Source of the DNA: Mycobacterium sp. GA-1841
GTDB lineage: Bacteria; Actinomycetota; Actinomycetes; Mycobacteriales; Mycobacteriaceae
Assembly: GCF_001954135.1 (NCBI RefSeq)
Contig: NZ_MBEQ01000075.1
Coordinates: 1 to 36,001, forward strand
Reading direction: 5' to 3'
Length of the DNA stretch: 36,001 nucleotides
Part shown: piece by piece, positions 1-8,470 of the stretch
Numbering within the stretch: the first letter of the stretch is position 1
How the letters are laid out: each line of letters starts with the position of its first letter
Notes under the pieces: generated by a model
Databases searched by the model: none
What the model saw: the letters and a program-made list of their open reading frames with translations, nothing else
Told to the model about the DNA's origin: nothing
Made by a program: the position numbers and the translations under genes

Positions 1-1
1 A

Positions 2-22
2 GCGCTCAAGTGGCGCAAGTAA
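2..22 (+). CDS. possible 3' end of a truncated gene
   Basis: The first bases read as six sense codons, all ending in G or C (Ala-Leu-Lys-Trp-Arg-Lys), followed by TAA. Third positions like these are typical of the real genes here, and the sequence becomes clearly less G+C-rich straight after. This fits the tail of a plus-strand gene that begins outside the window. Another frame stays open to position 174, but its codon use is unlike the neighbours. The evidence is weak because only 21 bases are visible. Confidence 0.25.
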   Translation, partial: ALKWRK

Positions 23-268
23 TCAATGCCGGCGTGATGATTGGTGCCTGTGGTGCCCATGTGGCGATAGTCGCTGAAAAGTCGCTATTAGGCGGGCACG
101 TCGGATCCCCGGCCGAGAGCTGTGATTGGTGTGACCAGAGTGTCTCGCAATTGTGTTTTCTCGAAACGAAGCGTTAAACAGATGGCAAAAGCGCTTCAGC
201 GAAAATTCAAGACCCGACGTCAATTCTTTTCGGCCCAGGCGCCGGCACTGTCGGGCGCTTTTATCTGG
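23..268. other. intergenic stretch, relatively A+T-rich
   Basis: No convincing gene is seen. The stretch lies between the possible end of a plus-strand gene and the 3' end of the minus-strand membrane protein gene, so it is probably a convergent, terminator-type spacer. A GC-rich imperfect hairpin (about 239-257) lies just downstream of the minus-strand stop codon and has no clear T-tract. Confidence 0.4.
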
Positions 269-1915
269 CTATCTCGGCGTCGGGGGGTGCTGCGGACGGC
301 GTTGGATCCGCAGCGCTGTCGTCGGCACCTGAAGATCGGTCGTCGGTGGCGCGGTCAGCACGGTCGTCGAATCCTCTTTGAGCCGGACGATTCTCGGCAC
401 CGATGCGGCGCGGGGCTGCCGCACGATGGTCGGCGGGGCGGACGGTTCGACGGGAGGCTGCGACGGCGTGGATGGGGTGACCGGCTGGGCGGAACGGCTT
501 TCGCGGCGCGCCAGATAGCCGATCAACGGTCCGGTGAACACCATGACCGCCAGGACCAGCAGACTCAGCACACAGACCGCGACATCGAACGTACTGGTGA
601 TCTGCTGGGCCAAGTTGTTGCCGTAGATGGCGTCCGGTGCCGGCCCGGCATACCGCGGCGCCAGAGCCACGCCGATCGCGATGTTGGCGACGGTGAAGAC
701 GAACAACACCGCGCTGAACGCGGCCGCCACCGTCGTCGAGGTCACCCCGTTACCGAGCTGTCGATGCAGCCACCGCGCGACCAACCCGGTGACGAGGTTG
801 AACACCGTCATCGCCACGGTGTCGTAGAGGGCGCGGGGAAGGTCGAGCGACCACGCGATCAGGAAGTCGACGACCCGCAGCGTCGCCGCGGCGAACGCCC
901 AGAAGGCAATGAGCGTCAAGCATTTCTGCGCCGCGCCGCGGTAGGCGCCGATGGTCGGCGGCTTGATCAGGAACACCGCGTACAACGTCGTCGGTGCCAC
1001 GATGGCCGCCGCGGCAGCCCAGGCCAGATAGCCCTCGTAACCCACGGCCGCGGTCGAGGTGTTCTGTGCGATGCCATGGAAGGCGTCGATGTCACGACCG
1101 ATGCCGGCCAGCCACACCAGAGTCGACGCGATCGCGCCCGAGACGCCGATGGCCGTCGTCGCCAACCGCGCCGCCCCGGTCCGCTCGGTCAACCAGCGCG
1201 ACGCGAGCACCAGGGCGATCATCGCCTCGGCGCCGTAGAGCAGCGTGGTCACGACGACCGCGATGTCGTGACCCCCGAAGTCGCCCTGGGTGACGAACAG
1301 GTACCGCAACCGCCAGTAGAAGTTGAAGGCGACGGACAGTGTCGCCAGCGCGATCGACAGGAAACCGATCACCCGCGCGACCGTGTACCAGCGCCGGAAC
1401 CTGTTGTCCTCGACCGTGATCGACGTGATGGGCGGCTGCCCTGCCAGCAGTGCACCCGCCACGCCGAGCAACATGCCCGGCCCGACTCCCGGCGGTACCG
1501 CCCCGGTGCCGCCGCCGCGCACCGTCTGCACGACGTGGTAACCCACGAAGACCGCGACCACGACGAGGTAGGCAGCGCTGAGCGCCAGGCGAATCCGACT
1601 GGTGCGCCGGACGTCGGATCGCTGCTCCCCCAGCCGGAACGGCCCGACATGTGGGGCCAGGGCGGCCACGATCGCCAGCAGTGTGACGACGGCCAGTAAG
1701 GCGAAGGTCGACCCGGTGCTGCCGGCCACACCGAGCCCGAATTCCAGGTTCCACGGCAGCAGCAGCGCCACCACCAGCAGTAACACCGCCAAGCCATCGC
1801 GCATCCGGTTGGCCCGGATGGGCACATAGCCGACCCGCGGGGAACGCGCCACGACCGGCGCGGCCATCGTCTCCACCGCGACGGTGGCGGACGCGTCGTA
1901 ACGCTCGTCGCTCAC
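269..1915 (-). CDS. polytopic integral membrane protein of unknown function
   Basis: This 548-residue protein has about a dozen hydrophobic segments, starting near residue 38 (LAVLLLVVALLLPW), and a hydrophilic, proline-rich C-terminal tail of roughly 75 residues that is probably cytoplasmic. I do not recognise a family or catalytic motif. The start is taken as the GTG at 1915, preceded by a GAGAGGA-type ribosome binding site; the frame stays open to 1987, but the extra residues have no such site and run into the divergent promoter region. The gene is divergent from the one-pass protein at 2113, with about 200 bp between them, and both carry low-complexity Pro/Thr tails. That arrangement suggests a shared envelope-related role, which is inference only. 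Confidence 0.8.
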   Translation of the reverse strand: MSDERYDASATVAVETMAAPVVARSPRVGYVPIRANRMRDGLAVLLLVVALLLPWNLEFGLGVAGSTGSTFALLAVVTLLAIVAALAPHVGPFRLGEQRSDVRRTSRIRLALSAAYLVVVAVFVGYHVVQTVRGGGTGAVPPGVGPGMLLGVAGALLAGQPPITSITVEDNRFRRWYTVARVIGFLSIALATLSVAFNFYWRLRYLFVTQGDFGGHDIAVVVTTLLYGAEAMIALVLASRWLTERTGAARLATTAIGVSGAIASTLVWLAGIGRDIDAFHGIAQNTSTAAVGYEGYLAWAAAAAIVAPTTLYAVFLIKPPTIGAYRGAAQKCLTLIAFWAFAAATLRVVDFLIAWSLDLPRALYDTVAMTVFNLVTGLVARWLHRQLGNGVTSTTVAAAFSAVLFVFTVANIAIGVALAPRYAGPAPDAIYGNNLAQQITSTFDVAVCVLSLLVLAVMVFTGPLIGYLARRESRSAQPVTPSTPSQPPVEPSAPPTIVRQPRAASVPRIVRLKEDSTTVLTAPPTTDLQVPTTALRIQRRPQHPPTPR

Positions 1916-2112
1916 GTACCGATTCCTCTCTAGGAGTGACACCGCAGGGGCTCCAACCAGCGTGCTCACTTTTGCTCCGACGCACAAGCAGCGCTGGCAG
2001 CCGAGGCAGTTCGGTCCCCAAGGCCCGCCACGACTGTGCGGTAGCTTGGAAAGTCCGTCGGGGCGCGCAGGTCAACCATGAAGCGGACAACCATGAAGCA
2101 AGGAGTGGAGCC
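1916..2112. promoter_or_regulatory. divergent intergenic region for the two membrane-protein genes
   Basis: This 197-bp spacer separates two outward-facing start codons, each with a purine-rich ribosome binding site (GAGAGGA for the minus-strand gene, AGGAG at 2101-2105 for the plus-strand gene). It must hold both promoters, but I cannot assign -35 and -10 boxes with confidence. A short direct duplication (AACCATGAAGC near 2075-2100) lies just upstream of the plus-strand site. Confidence 0.45.
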
Positions 2113-3948
2113 GTGGACGTAGTCCTCGGGGTGGCGGTCACCGGGCGTGTGGCGCGCTTGGCGATGATCGGCTCGCCTGCGAGTGGCGGTCAGGTTCTTG
2201 ATCAGTACGCGCTCGACCTGCCCGACGATCTGATTGCCGAGATGTCGGAGCTGGCCGAGACCATCATCGGCACCCACCGCGCGGTGGCCGAATCCGGCAA
2301 CCAGGTGGCCGCGACGCGACTGTGCGTGCCCGACCCCTCGGCAGCCGACACCCTGCGGCAGACCGTGCTCGACGGCGGCGTGCCGAACGTCGAGGTGGTC
2401 ACCGAAGCCGAGGCCGCCGCGGCCCTGGCTCGCAGTGTCGGCGCGGACGCCGCCCTGTTGCTGGCCGATGACGACACCGTGTCGCTGACGACGGTCGGCC
2501 AGGAAACCGACGCACCCGCATCGACTTCGACGTTGGCCACCGCGCCGATCGGCTCCGCCGGGATCGCGGCCGCCTGCGCCGCGGTGCTGCGGCGGGTGCC
2601 CGCCGATGAAGTCCCCGGTCGGGTGGTTCTGGTCGGCCAGCGACTCGACCTGGATTCGGTTGCCGCAGAGCTTCGCTCGACGGCTCCGGTCGAGGTGCCG
2701 CCGGATGCGGGATATGCGATCGCCCGTGGCGCGGCCCAGCTGGTCGGCGACATCGCGCCGGCCGGTGCGGCGACACAGATGGCGCCCGCGGTCTTGGAGG
2801 CCACGCAGATGGCGCCGTCGGTGGAGGCCACCCAGATGGCCCCGGCCGCCGAGGCCACGCAGATGGCACCCGTTCCCGCTGCGGACTCTGCCGCGGTGGG
2901 ACCGGATCTGGCCTACTCACAAGAAACCGACGCCGAGCCGTGGGCCGACGAGATGCCGATGGACGCGGTCGGTGAGTTCGTGCCCGAACAGGATCAGGAT
3001 CCCGACTACACGACGGTCATCGCACCACCACCGCCGCGGATGCTGCTGATGGGCAGCGCCTTGGCGTTCGTCGTGGTCGCCTTCGCCACCTTGGCCGTCA
3101 CCGTCGCAATCAACGTCCGTCCCGCGGCCGATGTGCGGGCACAACCCGCCCCCACCGAGCAGTCCGACACCGTGCCCGGCCGCTACCTGCCCCCGGTTCC
3201 TCATGAGCCGGACCCAGTGGCCCTGCCCGTCGCGGTGCTGACGCCGCCTCCCGCAGCGCCGGCGGCACCCCAGGTGCGCCAGGCCCCGGTAAGCCCGCCC
3301 GCCAACCAGGCCCCGGCGGTCGCACCGCCGGCGGCGCCTGCGGTGCCGGCTCCCCCGCCTGTCCAGATTTCGCCCGGGCCGGTTCCGGTTCCGATCCCCG
3401 TGCCCCTACCCGTGCCGGTCCCGCTGCCGCCGGTCGTCTGGCCCACGTTGCCGACGTGGTCGCCGACCACCCCACCCACGTCCACGACGAACCCGCCGAC
3501 CACCACCACAGCGCCGCCCACCACGACTACCGCGCCGCCGACGACGACCACTGCACCGCCGACCACGACAGCGCCGCCCACCACCACGGCGCCGCCGACG
3601 ACCACCGCACCGCCGACTACGTCCGTCCCGCCGGTGCGGACCACGGAACCACCCATCGAGGTTCCGACGCACACCGTGCCGACGTACACAGCACCGGTCG
3701 AACAACCGGAGGCCCCGGCCACGCAGGCCCCGGCCGAGACGCTGTATCCGCAGTACCCGTCCGGCGGCTCGTCGGGTAGTGGGTCATCGGGCAGCGGTTC
3801 CGCGTCGGGTGGTTCGTCGGGCGGTTCGTCGAGTGGCGGGTCATCCAGCGGTGGCCTGTTCGGCGGCTCGGAGCGCGGCAGCGGCTCCGGCAGCGGTGGT
3901 AGCCGCTCCGGCGGTTCGCCGGTGACGACGATGCCTGCCAGCCCGTAA
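2113..3948 (+). CDS. one-pass membrane protein with ATQMAP repeats and Pro/Thr-rich outer region
   Basis: This 611-residue protein starts at the GTG at 2113, seven bases after AGGAG. Order of parts: a folded N-terminal region (about 1-215) beginning with a VLGVAVTG strand pattern, similar to a mycobacterial conserved domain I believe is catalogued as DUF7159; four ATQMAP hexapeptides (about residues 220, 230, 239, 248); an acidic linker; one transmembrane segment (about 310-335); a Pro/Ala-rich stretch; PPTTTT-type repeats (about 450-515); and a Gly/Ser-rich tail. The N-terminus should be cytoplasmic and the low-complexity part should run out through the cell wall. Topology and composition recall mycobacterial Pro/Thr-rich conserved hypotheticals. 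The function is unknown. The repeated Thr-Gln pairs could be Ser/Thr-kinase targets (inference). Confidence 0.85.
   Translation: MDVVLGVAVTGRVARLAMIGSPASGGQVLDQYALDLPDDLIAEMSELAETIIGTHRAVAESGNQVAATRLCVPDPSAADTLRQTVLDGGVPNVEVVTEAEAAAALARSVGADAALLLADDDTVSLTTVGQETDAPASTSTLATAPIGSAGIAAACAAVLRRVPADEVPGRVVLVGQRLDLDSVAAELRSTAPVEVPPDAGYAIARGAAQLVGDIAPAGAATQMAPAVLEATQMAPSVEATQMAPAAEATQMAPVPAADSAAVGPDLAYSQETDAEPWADEMPMDAVGEFVPEQDQDPDYTTVIAPPPPRMLLMGSALAFVVVAFATLAVTVAINVRPAADVRAQPAPTEQSDTVPGRYLPPVPHEPDPVALPVAVLTPPPAAPAAPQVRQAPVSPPANQAPAVAPPAAPAVPAPPPVQISPGPVPVPIPVPLPVPVPLPPVVWPTLPTWSPTTPPTSTTNPPTTTTAPPTTTTAPPTTTTAPPTTTAPPTTTAPPTTTAPPTTSVPPVRTTEPPIEVPTHTVPTYTAPVEQPEAPATQAPAETLYPQYPSGGSSGSGSSGSGSASGGSSGGSSSGGSSSGGLFGGSERGSGSGSGGSRSGGSPVTTMPASP
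2769..2871 (+). repeat. four in-frame ATQMAP repeats
   Basis: Within the one-pass membrane protein gene, the codons for Ala-Thr-Gln-Met-Ala-Pro occur four times at spacings of about 27-30 bp. Synonymous codons differ between copies while the peptide is identical. This points to selection on the peptide rather than recent DNA duplication. Confidence 0.85.
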
Positions 3949-4005
3949 CCGTTTGCGCTGCAGCTTCTCAGCAGTCGTGGGTGGGACGGGGCAACGTCGG
4001 CCGCC

Positions 4006-6726
4006 TCACCTCACCAACTCGGGCATGAATCTGCGTCCCACCCACTTCGCCGTCTCGACGGTCAGAAAGATCGCGATCGACAACGCGATGGCGACCGACC
4101 ACCCTCGGAAGGTAATGGGGGCGGAGTGGAACCACGTGTGCATGAATGGTGCGTAGGTGAAGACCAACTGCAGGGCGATCATGGCGCCGGCCATCCACCA
4201 CACCCATGGATTTCCCCGGAACACCTTCGGTCGCAGGCTCGAGGCGGCGACGAACCGGCAGTTCAGTAGGTAGGCCAGCTGGCCCAGCGCCAACATGTTC
4301 ACCGCGGCGGTCTGGGCCACCGCCAGCGGATAGCCGCCGGCCCGGGCCACGAAGAACTCAGCCAGGGTGGCGCCGGCGACCAGGACTGACACCAGAGAGA
4401 TCATCGCGACGTCGGCTCGATTCACCAGCGCCTGCTTCGGGGTGCGGGGCGGCCGCTGCATCAGCCCGTCCTCGGCCTTCTCGAACACCAGCGCCAGCGA
4501 CAGCGTGACGGACGTGACCATGTTGACCCACAGGATTTGCACCGGCTGCAACGGCAGCGCGAACCCGGCCAGGATCGCGACGAGGATGATCAGCGATTGC
4601 GCGCCGTTGGTGGGCAGCATGAACAGCACGGATTTCCTGATGTTGTCGTAGATCCGCCGGCCCTCTTCGACCGCCCGCTCGATGGTCGCGAAGTTGTCGT
4701 CGGCCAGGACGATCCCGGCCGCCTCCTTGGTGGCCTCGGTGCCTTTGATCCCCATCGCGACGCCGATATCGGCGCGGGTCAACGCCGGTGCGTCGTTGAC
4801 ACCGTCACCGGTCATCGCGACCACTTTGCCCTGGGCTTGCAGGGCACTGACGATGCGCAGCTTGTGTTCCGGGCTGGTGCGGGCGTAGACGTCGACTTCG
4901 TCGGCCACCTGCCGCAACCGGGTCTGGCTCATCCCCTCCAGCTCGGCTCCGGTGACGACTCGCGGTGCTTCTCCGGCTTTGATGATGCCCATCTCGCACG
5001 CGATGGCCCGCGCGGTTCCGGCATGGTCACCCGTGATCATGGTGACCTGGATGCCGGCGGCATGACAGCTCTCGATGGCCGCGACAGCCTCGGGCCGGGG
5101 CGGATCGACGATGCCGACAACGCCGAGAAATTCCAGTCCGTCGTCGATGTCGCCGATGTCCACGGCGTCCGAGCCGGCAGCCGGCAGCCGGGCAGCGGCG
5201 AGCACCCGCAGGCCCTGTCCACTGAGCTCGTCGATCCGCGCCTCCCAACGGGCGCGATCGAGAGGCTCAGCGGATGAGCTGCCGGCCTGGGTGGCAGACC
5301 GGTCGAGCAACCTGTCCGGCGCCCCCTTGACGTGGAGGTAGCGCTGCCCGCGGGGGGTGTCGTTGAGGGTCACCATGAACTTGTTGGCCGACTCGAACGG
5401 CACCACCCCAAGACGCGGCCAGTCCGCATCGTCGATCTGTGCCTTCAGGGTCAACGTGCGCAGCGCCCCCTCGGTCGGTTCGCCCACCACACGCCATTGA
5501 CCGTCGGCCTCGTCCAGGCGTGCGTCGTTGCAGACGGCCATTGTCGTCAACAGGGCCGCCAGGTCGGGATAGTCGGCCGGCGTGACCGGGGTGCCGTCGA
5601 GTTCGATACCGCCTTCGGGCCGATATCCGGTTCCGGTGACGTCGAACCGGTGTCCCGCGGTGACGACGGTGCGGGCGGTCATCTCGTTCTGCGTGAGCGT
5701 GCCCGTCTTGTCCGAGCAAATGACGTTGACCGCGCCGAGCGCCTCGACCGCGGGGAGCTTGCGGGTGATCGCGCGCCGGCGGGCCATCTGCTGCACCCCG
5801 AGCGCGAGGGTGATGGTGACGACGGCGGGTAACCCCTCCGGGATCGCGGCCACGGCGAAACCTATTGCCGCCGTGATCAGTTCACTCACTGTGAATTGGT
5901 GCACCAGTTTGCCGACCACGAGCATCACCGCGGCCGCACCGAGGATGCCCACTGACAATTGCCGGCCGAACCGGGCCAGCTTGCGGGTCAGCGGGGTATC
6001 GATGGTTTCTACGTCGGCGATGAGCGTTTGAATCCGGCCGATCTCCGTGTCCGTTCCGGTGGCGGTCACCACGGCGGTGGCCGAGCCCGCGGCCACGATG
6101 GTGCCCGAATAGACCATCGACATCCGATCGCCCAGACCGGCGTCCGCGCCCACCTGTGCCACATCCTTCTTGGCCGGTAGCGACTCACCGGTCAGCGCCG
6201 ACTCCTCCACCCGCAGGTTCGCGACCGTCAGCAGACGCATGTCGGCCGGGATCCGGTCTCCTGAGCCGATACGCACGACGTCGCCCGGCACCAGGGTCTG
6301 CGCATCGACTTTCTGCCAGCGGCCGTCACGGCGCACCTGCGCGGTAACCGACAACATGCCGCGGATGCTGTCGAGGGCCCGTTGGGCGCGCCCTTCCTGG
6401 ATGAAGCCGACCACAGCGTTGACCACCGCGACGGAAACGATGACGGCGCAATCGACCCATTCGTTGAGGATGGCCTTGAGCACACCTGCGGCGATCAGGA
6501 TGTAGATCAGGACATTGTTGAAGTGCCCGAAGAATCGGAGAATCGCAGGCCGGGCACGCTTTTCGGGAAGTTTGTTCGGACCGTAAGTGGCCAGCCGCTC
6601 CCGCGCACTGTCACCATCCAGCCCGTCACTCGAACTGCCCAGAACCTCAAGCACTTCGGCGGCGCTGCGGGAATGCGCAAGCGCGCCGACCAATGCATCC
6701 TCTGCCGGGGCGGTGGTTTCCGCCAT
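4006..6726 (-). CDS. P2-type cation-transporting ATPase (Ca2+-ATPase/CtpF-like)
   Basis: This 906-residue enzyme should pump cations across the inner membrane using ATP. Visible motifs: an N-terminal cation-ATPase domain, TGES of the actuator (about 179), PEGLP in M4 (about 296), the phosphorylation motif DKTGTLT (Asp339), KGAP in the nucleotide domain (about 467), TGDGVNDAP (about 639) and a C-terminal block of membrane helices. Length and layout match M. tuberculosis CtpF (905 residues, from memory). M6 reads NMVTSV where animal SERCA has NLVTDG, so the acidic M6 ligand is missing; ion specificity therefore cannot be assumed to be calcium. No good Shine-Dalgarno sequence precedes the ATG. 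The gene is divergent from the small gene at 6838 and ends 57 bp from the convergent gene at 3948. Confidence 0.93.
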   Translation of the reverse strand: MAETTAPAEDALVGALAHSRSAAEVLEVLGSSSDGLDGDSARERLATYGPNKLPEKRARPAILRFFGHFNNVLIYILIAAGVLKAILNEWVDCAVIVSVAVVNAVVGFIQEGRAQRALDSIRGMLSVTAQVRRDGRWQKVDAQTLVPGDVVRIGSGDRIPADMRLLTVANLRVEESALTGESLPAKKDVAQVGADAGLGDRMSMVYSGTIVAAGSATAVVTATGTDTEIGRIQTLIADVETIDTPLTRKLARFGRQLSVGILGAAAVMLVVGKLVHQFTVSELITAAIGFAVAAIPEGLPAVVTITLALGVQQMARRRAITRKLPAVEALGAVNVICSDKTGTLTQNEMTARTVVTAGHRFDVTGTGYRPEGGIELDGTPVTPADYPDLAALLTTMAVCNDARLDEADGQWRVVGEPTEGALRTLTLKAQIDDADWPRLGVVPFESANKFMVTLNDTPRGQRYLHVKGAPDRLLDRSATQAGSSSAEPLDRARWEARIDELSGQGLRVLAAARLPAAGSDAVDIGDIDDGLEFLGVVGIVDPPRPEAVAAIESCHAAGIQVTMITGDHAGTARAIACEMGIIKAGEAPRVVTGAELEGMSQTRLRQVADEVDVYARTSPEHKLRIVSALQAQGKVVAMTGDGVNDAPALTRADIGVAMGIKGTEATKEAAGIVLADDNFATIERAVEEGRRIYDNIRKSVLFMLPTNGAQSLIILVAILAGFALPLQPVQILWVNMVTSVTLSLALVFEKAEDGLMQRPPRTPKQALVNRADVAMISLVSVLVAGATLAEFFVARAGGYPLAVAQTAAVNMLALGQLAYLLNCRFVAASSLRPKVFRGNPWVWWMAGAMIALQLVFTYAPFMHTWFHSAPITFRGWSVAIALSIAIFLTVETAKWVGRRFMPELVR

Positions 6727-6837
6727 ATTCGGATAGTGCCCGGCGCGGCGCCGACGCGCAAACGGTGGCTCGTTGTCGGGCCGCCGACAGCGGATACCTT
6801 GGAGGCTGACGTCCGTTCACCCGAAAGGAACGCCACA

Positions 6838-7062
6838 GTGGCCAAGAAGCGTTGGAGCGACCTGTCCCCTAGAGCCAAGACGACCGTGATCGCGGTGGCC
6901 GCGGTGGACGCCGGACTGCGGGCCTGGGCGCTGCGTGACCTCGCCGGCCGCGATGCGAGCCGGATCAACGGACCGAAATGGTTGTGGGGCACCGCGCTCG
7001 GCGTGCTGAGCTCCTCGGGCGTGGTTCCCGTGGTCTATCTGGTCGCCGGGCGTAAGCCCTGA
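6838..7062 (+). CDS. small membrane-associated protein (74 aa), function unknown
   Basis: The gene begins at a GTG preceded by GAAAGGAA and encodes a basic N-terminus (KKRWSDLS) with two hydrophobic stretches, about residues 16-28 and 47-68. Between them lies an R-rich loop (LRAWALRDLAGRDASRI). The size and WALRDLAGR pattern resemble small conserved actinobacterial membrane proteins, but I cannot name a family with certainty. Codon third positions are strongly G/C-biased, which supports coding. It is divergent from the cation ATPase (111-bp gap) and convergent with rtcB (25-bp gap). Confidence 0.75.
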   Translation: MAKKRWSDLSPRAKTTVIAVAAVDAGLRAWALRDLAGRDASRINGPKWLWGTALGVLSSSGVVPVVYLVAGRKP

Positions 7063-7087
7063 GTCTGCAGCCAATGCAGCCCAGGAC

Positions 7088-8296
7088 CTACGTGCCCTTC
7101 ACGTTGAGCACCTGACGCAGCTCATGCACGATCTCCACGAGTCCGGCGGCGTCGGCCATGACGACGTCGATGTCCTTGTAGGCGTCCGGGATCTCGTCGA
7201 CCCATTGCTCGCCGTGGCGGTATTCGATGCCCTGCATGCGCCGCGCGAGGTCGTCGGCGGTGAACCGCCGGCGGGCCTCGTTACGCGAGAACCGGCGCCC
7301 GGCACCGTGCGGCGCCGAGCACAGAGCGGCCGGATTTCCCTTGCCGCGCACCACATATGAGCGGGTTCCCATGCTGCCCGGAATCAATCCCACCACCCCG
7401 GTGTGCGCGTCGATGGCGCCCTTACGGGTCAGCCACACCTCACGACCACCGTGGTGTTCCTTGCGGGTGTAGTTGTGATGGGTGTTGACCCGCTCGACCT
7501 CGAAGTCACCCGCCGTCTGCGGTTGGTCCAGCTGCCCATAGCCCATCCAGGCCGCGAACACCCACATGTAGCGGTCCATCATCTCGGCCCGGTTCTCCAA
7601 GGCAAACCGCTGGGCCCAGTTGAGTTCTCGCAGATAATTCGCGAACTCCGGGGTGCCCTGCGGTAAGTAGGCGAGGTCCGGATTGGGCAGTTCGACCCAC
7701 CACCGCTTCATCAGCTTCTGTGCGATCTTGATGTGCTTCTGGGCGATCTTGTTCCCCACACCCCGGGAGCCGGAGTGCAGGAACAGCCACACCCGGTCGT
7801 CTTGGTCCAGGCACAGTTCGATGAAGTGGTTGCCGCCGCCGAGGGAGCCGAGCTGCTCGCGCCACTTGGGCGAATGCGACAGGTCGATCCCGCCGTCCTT
7901 GGCCAGGTGTTCGAGGTCGGTGATGCGGCCCGCCGTGAACGGGAACCGGGCAGTCGTGTCGTTGTAGTTGCCCGGTGACAGCGGGATCGCCGTCTCGATC
8001 GCGGTACGCAACGCAGCCAGGTCACGCCCCTCGATGTCGGCGGCGCCGAACTCCGTGCGGGCGGCGATCATGCCGCAGCCGATGTCGACGCCGACCGCGG
8101 CCGGGATCACGGCGTCGATGGTCGGGATGACGGTGCCGACGGCGGACCCCTTGCCGCTGTGCGCGTCCGGCATCAGCGCGACGTGCGGGTGCACGAACGG
8201 CATCGAGGCCGTCTGCCTCGCCTGCTCGATGGTGTTGTCGTCGATGTGGCTGGCGAAATTCACCAAGTTGGACTCGACGACGCGATGCGTGGTCAT
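7088..8296 (-). CDS. rtcB: RtcB-family RNA ligase (3'-phosphate/5'-OH RNA ligase)
   Basis: This 402-residue protein matches bacterial RtcB, which joins RNA 2',3'-cyclic phosphate or 3'-phosphate ends to 5'-OH ends using GTP and Mn2+. The family landmarks are present: GVDIGCGM with metal-ligand Cys74, LGGGNHFIEL with His157, LHSGSRGVG with His174, NTHHNY at about 271, and APHGAGRRFSR with His330, the expected guanylylated histidine. The start is the ATG at 8296, preceded by GGGAGAAT; the frame is open further upstream without a ribosome binding site. No archease, RtcA or RtcR gene lies beside it, so it is not in the classical rtc operon. It could act in RNA repair or tRNA healing. The exact substrate is unknown. 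Confidence 0.95.
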   Translation of the reverse strand: MTTHRVVESNLVNFASHIDDNTIEQARQTASMPFVHPHVALMPDAHSGKGSAVGTVIPTIDAVIPAAVGVDIGCGMIAARTEFGAADIEGRDLAALRTAIETAIPLSPGNYNDTTARFPFTAGRITDLEHLAKDGGIDLSHSPKWREQLGSLGGGNHFIELCLDQDDRVWLFLHSGSRGVGNKIAQKHIKIAQKLMKRWWVELPNPDLAYLPQGTPEFANYLRELNWAQRFALENRAEMMDRYMWVFAAWMGYGQLDQPQTAGDFEVERVNTHHNYTRKEHHGGREVWLTRKGAIDAHTGVVGLIPGSMGTRSYVVRGKGNPAALCSAPHGAGRRFSRNEARRRFTADDLARRMQGIEYRHGEQWVDEIPDAYKDIDVVMADAAGLVEIVHELRQVLNVKGT

Positions 8297-8423
8297 GACG
8301 TCGATTCTCCCGCTGCTGTCGAGTTGATTCTCTGCTGCGGCTCCACATGCGGCTTGTCGCACAGTCCACCCCGCGCTGTGCCAAGAATCACCAGGTCAGC
8401 CACCCACACATAATGGATAGATC

Positions 8424-8457
8424 ACCTAAGCTTTTGTTAGCTGAAAACTGTTTAGGT
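8424..8457 (+). promoter_or_regulatory. inverted repeat upstream of the dehydrogenase fusion (candidate operator)
   Basis: The arms ACCTAAGC (8424-8431) and GTTTAGGT (8450-8457) are inverted repeats matching at 7 of 8 positions around an 18-base A+T-rich centre. The right arm ends 13 bases before the ATG at 8471 and overlaps where a promoter would be expected. A dimeric regulator such as a TetR- or MarR-type protein is a reasonable guess, but no regulator gene is adjacent. Confidence 0.5.
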
Positions 8458-8470
8458 TACGGAGATTTCG

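Noticed and set aside
122..1699. Long plus-strand open frame (525 codons) opposite the membrane protein gene
   Set aside because: Arg/Gly/Asp-rich composition typical of an antisense reading of a G+C-rich gene; the minus strand gives a sensible polytopic membrane protein.
7065..7079. Small hairpin CTGCA-N5-TGCAG between the 74-residue protein gene and rtcB
   Set aside because: Only 5 bp of stem and no T-tract; too weak to call a terminator.
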